A stretch of 7,407 nt of DNA from CAZGWJ01 sp964529445 (lineage in GTDB: Bacteria > Oederibacteriota > Muellerivitia > Muellerivitales > Muellerivitaceae), in contig CAZGWJ010000111.1 of assembly GCA_964529445.1 (NCBI GenBank), positions 1 to 7,407 of the forward strand. Reading direction: 5' to 3'. Each line of letters starts with the position of its first letter. Position 1 is the stretch's first letter. Position numbers and translations under genes: made by a program. A model generated the notes under the pieces. It searched no databases. It was not told the origin of the DNA and saw nothing but the letters and a program-made list of their open reading frames with translations. This document shows, piece after piece, positions 5,488 to 7,407 of the stretch.

Positions 5488-6702
5488 ATGCCGATCCTGA
5501 TCCGCTACTGTTTCGTCCAACTGGTGCCCCCTTTCCTGCTCTCGGTGTTCGTCACCACGTTCGTCCTGAACCTGCTCTTCTACCTCCTCGAGTTCATCGA
5601 ATTCCTGGTGGTCAAGCAGGTGGGACTCTCGAATTCCCTGCGATTGCTCTTGTACGTTCAGCCCAGTCTTCTCGTTCTGGCCCTTCCCATCGGGTTTCTC
5701 GCGGCCCTTCTCATCGTGTTCGGGCGCTTGAGTGCCGACCGGGAGATGATGGCCATGGAATCCATGGGCTTCGCGCCCGGCCTGCTCCTCTGGCCGGTGG
5801 TCCTGTTCGGAGGACTGTACAGCGTTTTCCTGGTGCTTTTCATGAATTGGCTCCTGCCGTGGGGAAACACCTCCTACGTCAAGCTGTACTACCAAATCGT
5901 CTCCGAACGCTCGGCGGTGGCCATCACGGAACGGGTCTTCATCCGGGATTTCGAGGGCTTCATCCTCTATGTCGACCGGAAGGACGAGAAGGCGGATCTC
6001 CTGCAGAACGTCATGGTCCAGTTCCTCGATCCGGGAGGCAAGGTGAGCCGGGTCGTGATGGCGCCTGAGGGCCGCATCCGCCGGGATGCCGAGAACCTCC
6101 ACGTCCTGCTCGAACTGAAAGGCGGGATCCTCCAGCAAACGGGCGACGGGACGCCTCCTGCCCCGGGCAAGCCGATCCCAGAGGATCCGGCGGCCAAACT
6201 GCTCAATATCCGTTTCGATGATTGCGTCCTGGATCTGGACATCCGACGCGCGAAGCCGGGGTTGATGGATTTTCGCGGACCCCGGAACATGACCCTTGCG
6301 GAACTCTCGAAGGAGATCGCCGCGGCGAAAACGTCCGGCAAGGACACGAGGGAGATGGAGGCGGAATACCACAAGAAGTTCTCCATCCCCTTCTCCACCC
6401 TAGCGTTCGCCCTGATCGGCGTGCCGCTCGGCCTGATCTCGCGCGCGGGATCCTTCCTCGGGATCTTCCTCGCGGTGATCCTGGTGGGGCTGTATTGGCT
6501 GTTGACCATCCTGGCGGAGACCCTGGTCTCCAAGGGGTTGATCTCCGGCTTCCTCGCCTGGTGGTTCCCGAACTTCCTGTTGATGGCCGTGGGTCTGTTC
6601 CTCGTCTGGCTGCTCTACGCCAAGCGGATCCGTCTCCTTTTCCTCGAGGGGTTCCGCCGTCGGGCGGCTGTCCGGGCCGGGGAGGTTCCCGGTGCGCGTT
6701 GA
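5488..6702 (+). CDS. lptF: LptF/LptG-family (YjgP/YjgQ) LPS export permease
   Basis: A 404-residue inner-membrane protein. In characterised systems LptF and LptG form the transmembrane part of the LptB2FG ABC exporter, which lifts lipopolysaccharide out of the inner membrane toward LptC and LptA. The layout matches: three membrane helices (about residues 13-37, 55-79 and 98-120), a periplasmic beta-rich domain (about 125-295), then three more helices (about 300-317, 325-345 and 357-377). Between helices 2 and 3 lies LSADREMMAMESMG, the family's cytoplasmic coupling segment, and HKKFSIPFSTLAFALIGVPLG opens the second half as usual. The start has GGGTGA four bases upstream and no earlier in-frame candidate. 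The length is a little above the roughly 360 residues of the E. coli proteins; an insert near residues 216-236 (GTPPAPGKP) adds some. LptF versus LptG cannot be settled by eye. The gene overlaps the LptD-like gene by 11 bases, which implies coupled expression. Confidence 0.88.
   Translation: MPILIRYCFVQLVPPFLLSVFVTTFVLNLLFYLLEFIEFLVVKQVGLSNSLRLLLYVQPSLLVLALPIGFLAALLIVFGRLSADREMMAMESMGFAPGLLLWPVVLFGGLYSVFLVLFMNWLLPWGNTSYVKLYYQIVSERSAVAITERVFIRDFEGFILYVDRKDEKADLLQNVMVQFLDPGGKVSRVVMAPEGRIRRDAENLHVLLELKGGILQQTGDGTPPAPGKPIPEDPAAKLLNIRFDDCVLDLDIRRAKPGLMDFRGPRNMTLAELSKEIAAAKTSGKDTREMEAEYHKKFSIPFSTLAFALIGVPLGLISRAGSFLGIFLAVILVGLYWLLTILAETLVSKGLISGFLAWWFPNFLLMAVGLFLVWLLYAKRIRLLFLEGFRRRAAVRAGEVPGAR
6679..6685 (+). 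promoter_or_regulatory. Strong Shine-Dalgarno inside lptF for the LptD-like gene
   Basis: GGGGAGG lies six bases before the GTG at 6692. It decides this start, since the frame has no ATG until codon 71, deep in the conserved domain. Lying within the end of lptF, it suits translational coupling. Confidence 0.75.
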
Positions 6703-7407
6703 CCGCCTTGCCCTGTTCACGGTGATCCTGGCCCTGGCGTCGCCCCTGGGGGCGCAGGGATCCCTTTCCCTGTCCGAACCCGTCAAGCTGCAGGCCGATT
6801 ATCTCGAGTACCTGAAGGACCAGGGCATCGTGACCGCGCGGGGGCGGGTCCACGTCAAGCAGGGCTCCGTGGACCTCTACGCCGACACGGTCCGCTACGA
6901 CATGAATTCCCAGGAAGTGAAAGCCGACGGGCAGGTCCTTTTCCAGGACGGGGAACAGACCGTTCAGGCGGGCTCCTTCGTCTACAACCTGGCCACGAAG
7001 AAGGGCGGAGCCTTCGACATCCAATCCGCCTCGCCCCCCTGGCTGTACACGGGCAAGGAAGTCTCGCTGGAACCCGGCAAGGTGATCCTGCGCGGAGGAC
7101 GGTTCTCGACCTGCGAATACCCGGAACCCTACCGGCATTACCACATGAGGGCCAGCAAGATCATCGTCAAGCCGGGGAAGAGCCTGGTCGCCCATAACAT
7201 GGTCCTCTACATCGGGAAGGTGCCGGTCTTCTATTTCCCCATCTTCTACCGGAACCTGCGCGATTACCGGGTTCCGTTCTCCTTCGACACGGGCAAGTCC
7301 GACTACCTGGGACGCTACGGGCTCATCACGACGAATTACCTGTTCTCGAGCGTGAACTACGGGTCGCTCTATACCGATTACTTCGAGAAGAAGGGGTGGG
7401 GTCTCGG
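6692..7407 (+). CDS. lptD: LptD/OstA-like LPS assembly protein, 5' part
   Basis: The first 238 residues of an outer-membrane LPS translocon protein; the frame is open to the window end. LptD, with the lipoprotein LptE, receives LPS from the periplasmic Lpt bridge and inserts it in the outer leaflet. Residues 1-22 form a signal peptide (LALFTVILALASPLGA). Residues 31-110 are an OstA-type beta-jellyroll: LQADYLEYLKDQGIVTARG, then VDLYADTVRYDMNSQEVKADG, the repeating strand pattern shared with LptA. Residues 136-190 have the LptD signature region: GGRFSTCEYPEPYRHYHMRA, then IIVKPGKSLVAHNMVLYIG, then KVPVFYFPIFYRNL. PFSFDTGKSDYLGRYGL marks the first strands of the barrel. The single Cys in STCEY corresponds to a position often seen in the family. 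It starts with GTG overlapping the lptF stop. The family is secure; LptA-type proteins share only the first part and lack the barrel onset seen here. Confidence 0.88.
   Translation, partial: MRVDRLALFTVILALASPLGAQGSLSLSEPVKLQADYLEYLKDQGIVTARGRVHVKQGSVDLYADTVRYDMNSQEVKADGQVLFQDGEQTVQAGSFVYNLATKKGGAFDIQSASPPWLYTGKEVSLEPGKVILRGGRFSTCEYPEPYRHYHMRASKIIVKPGKSLVAHNMVLYIGKVPVFYFPIFYRNLRDYRVPFSFDTGKSDYLGRYGLITTNYLFSSVNYGSLYTDYFEKKGWGL

Noticed and set aside
3621..5489. A 622-codon open frame on the minus strand across the repeat gene, rich in PPGAGG-like repeats
   Set aside because: It is the mirror of the repetitive, stop-poor sense codons. The sense frame has a signal peptide, a ribosome site, a promoter and silent-site drift, whereas the antisense frame has none of these.
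6151..6168. A PPAPG motif inside the periplasmic domain of the LptF-like protein, like the repeats of the upstream gene
   Set aside because: It is a single short occurrence in a Pro-rich loop, and chance is sufficient in a genome using these codons. I would not infer exchange or interaction from it.

Overview
The window looks like a cell-envelope region from the genome of an uncultivated diderm (Gram-negative type) bacterium with GC-rich genes. The diderm assignment rests on two LPS-export genes (an LptF/LptG-family permease and the start of an LptD/OstA homologue) and on a PorV/PorQ (UPF0164)-type outer-membrane beta-barrel. I cannot name a phylum from the sequence. Two 100-base runs of N mark this as a scaffolded draft or metagenome assembly. 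The second run is very probably a false gap, because both of its sides carry the same 55 bases.

Layout. (1) Positions 1-1223, minus strand: a polytopic membrane protein of the TIGR03663 'Agl23' / dolichyl-phosphate-mannose-type glycosyltransferase group. It is cut by the window edge at its C-terminal end and by the first N run near its N terminus. (2) Positions 1224-1633: a gene-free divergent control region. It holds a good minus-strand promoter bracketed by an inverted repeat, a 14-base perfect palindrome, and a weaker plus-strand promoter followed by a small hairpin. (3) 1634-2611, plus: a secreted PorV/PorQ-like outer-membrane protein, closed by a strong intrinsic terminator. (4) 2662-2914: a gene-free leader with a perfect TATAAT -10 box. 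(5) 2915-5376, plus: one long secreted protein, 768 residues once the false gap is removed. A small N-terminal domain and a short basic linker are followed by about 560 residues of acidic Pro/Gly/Met/Asp/Leu repeats. An intrinsic terminator follows. (6) 5488-6702 and 6692-7407+, plus: an LptF/LptG-family permease overlapping the start of an LptD-like gene, a compact LPS-transport operon that runs off the right end.

How they fit together: the two lpt genes would work in one trans-envelope machine, with the permease extracting LPS from the inner membrane and LptD inserting it in the outer membrane. The barrel protein and the repeat protein are separate transcription units but also enter the secretory pathway. 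The glycosyltransferase-like protein would act on lipid-linked sugars in the inner membrane. So the shared theme is the envelope. I see no defence system, mobile element, CRISPR array, tRNA or rRNA. The least ordinary item is the repeat protein, which I cannot assign to a known family.
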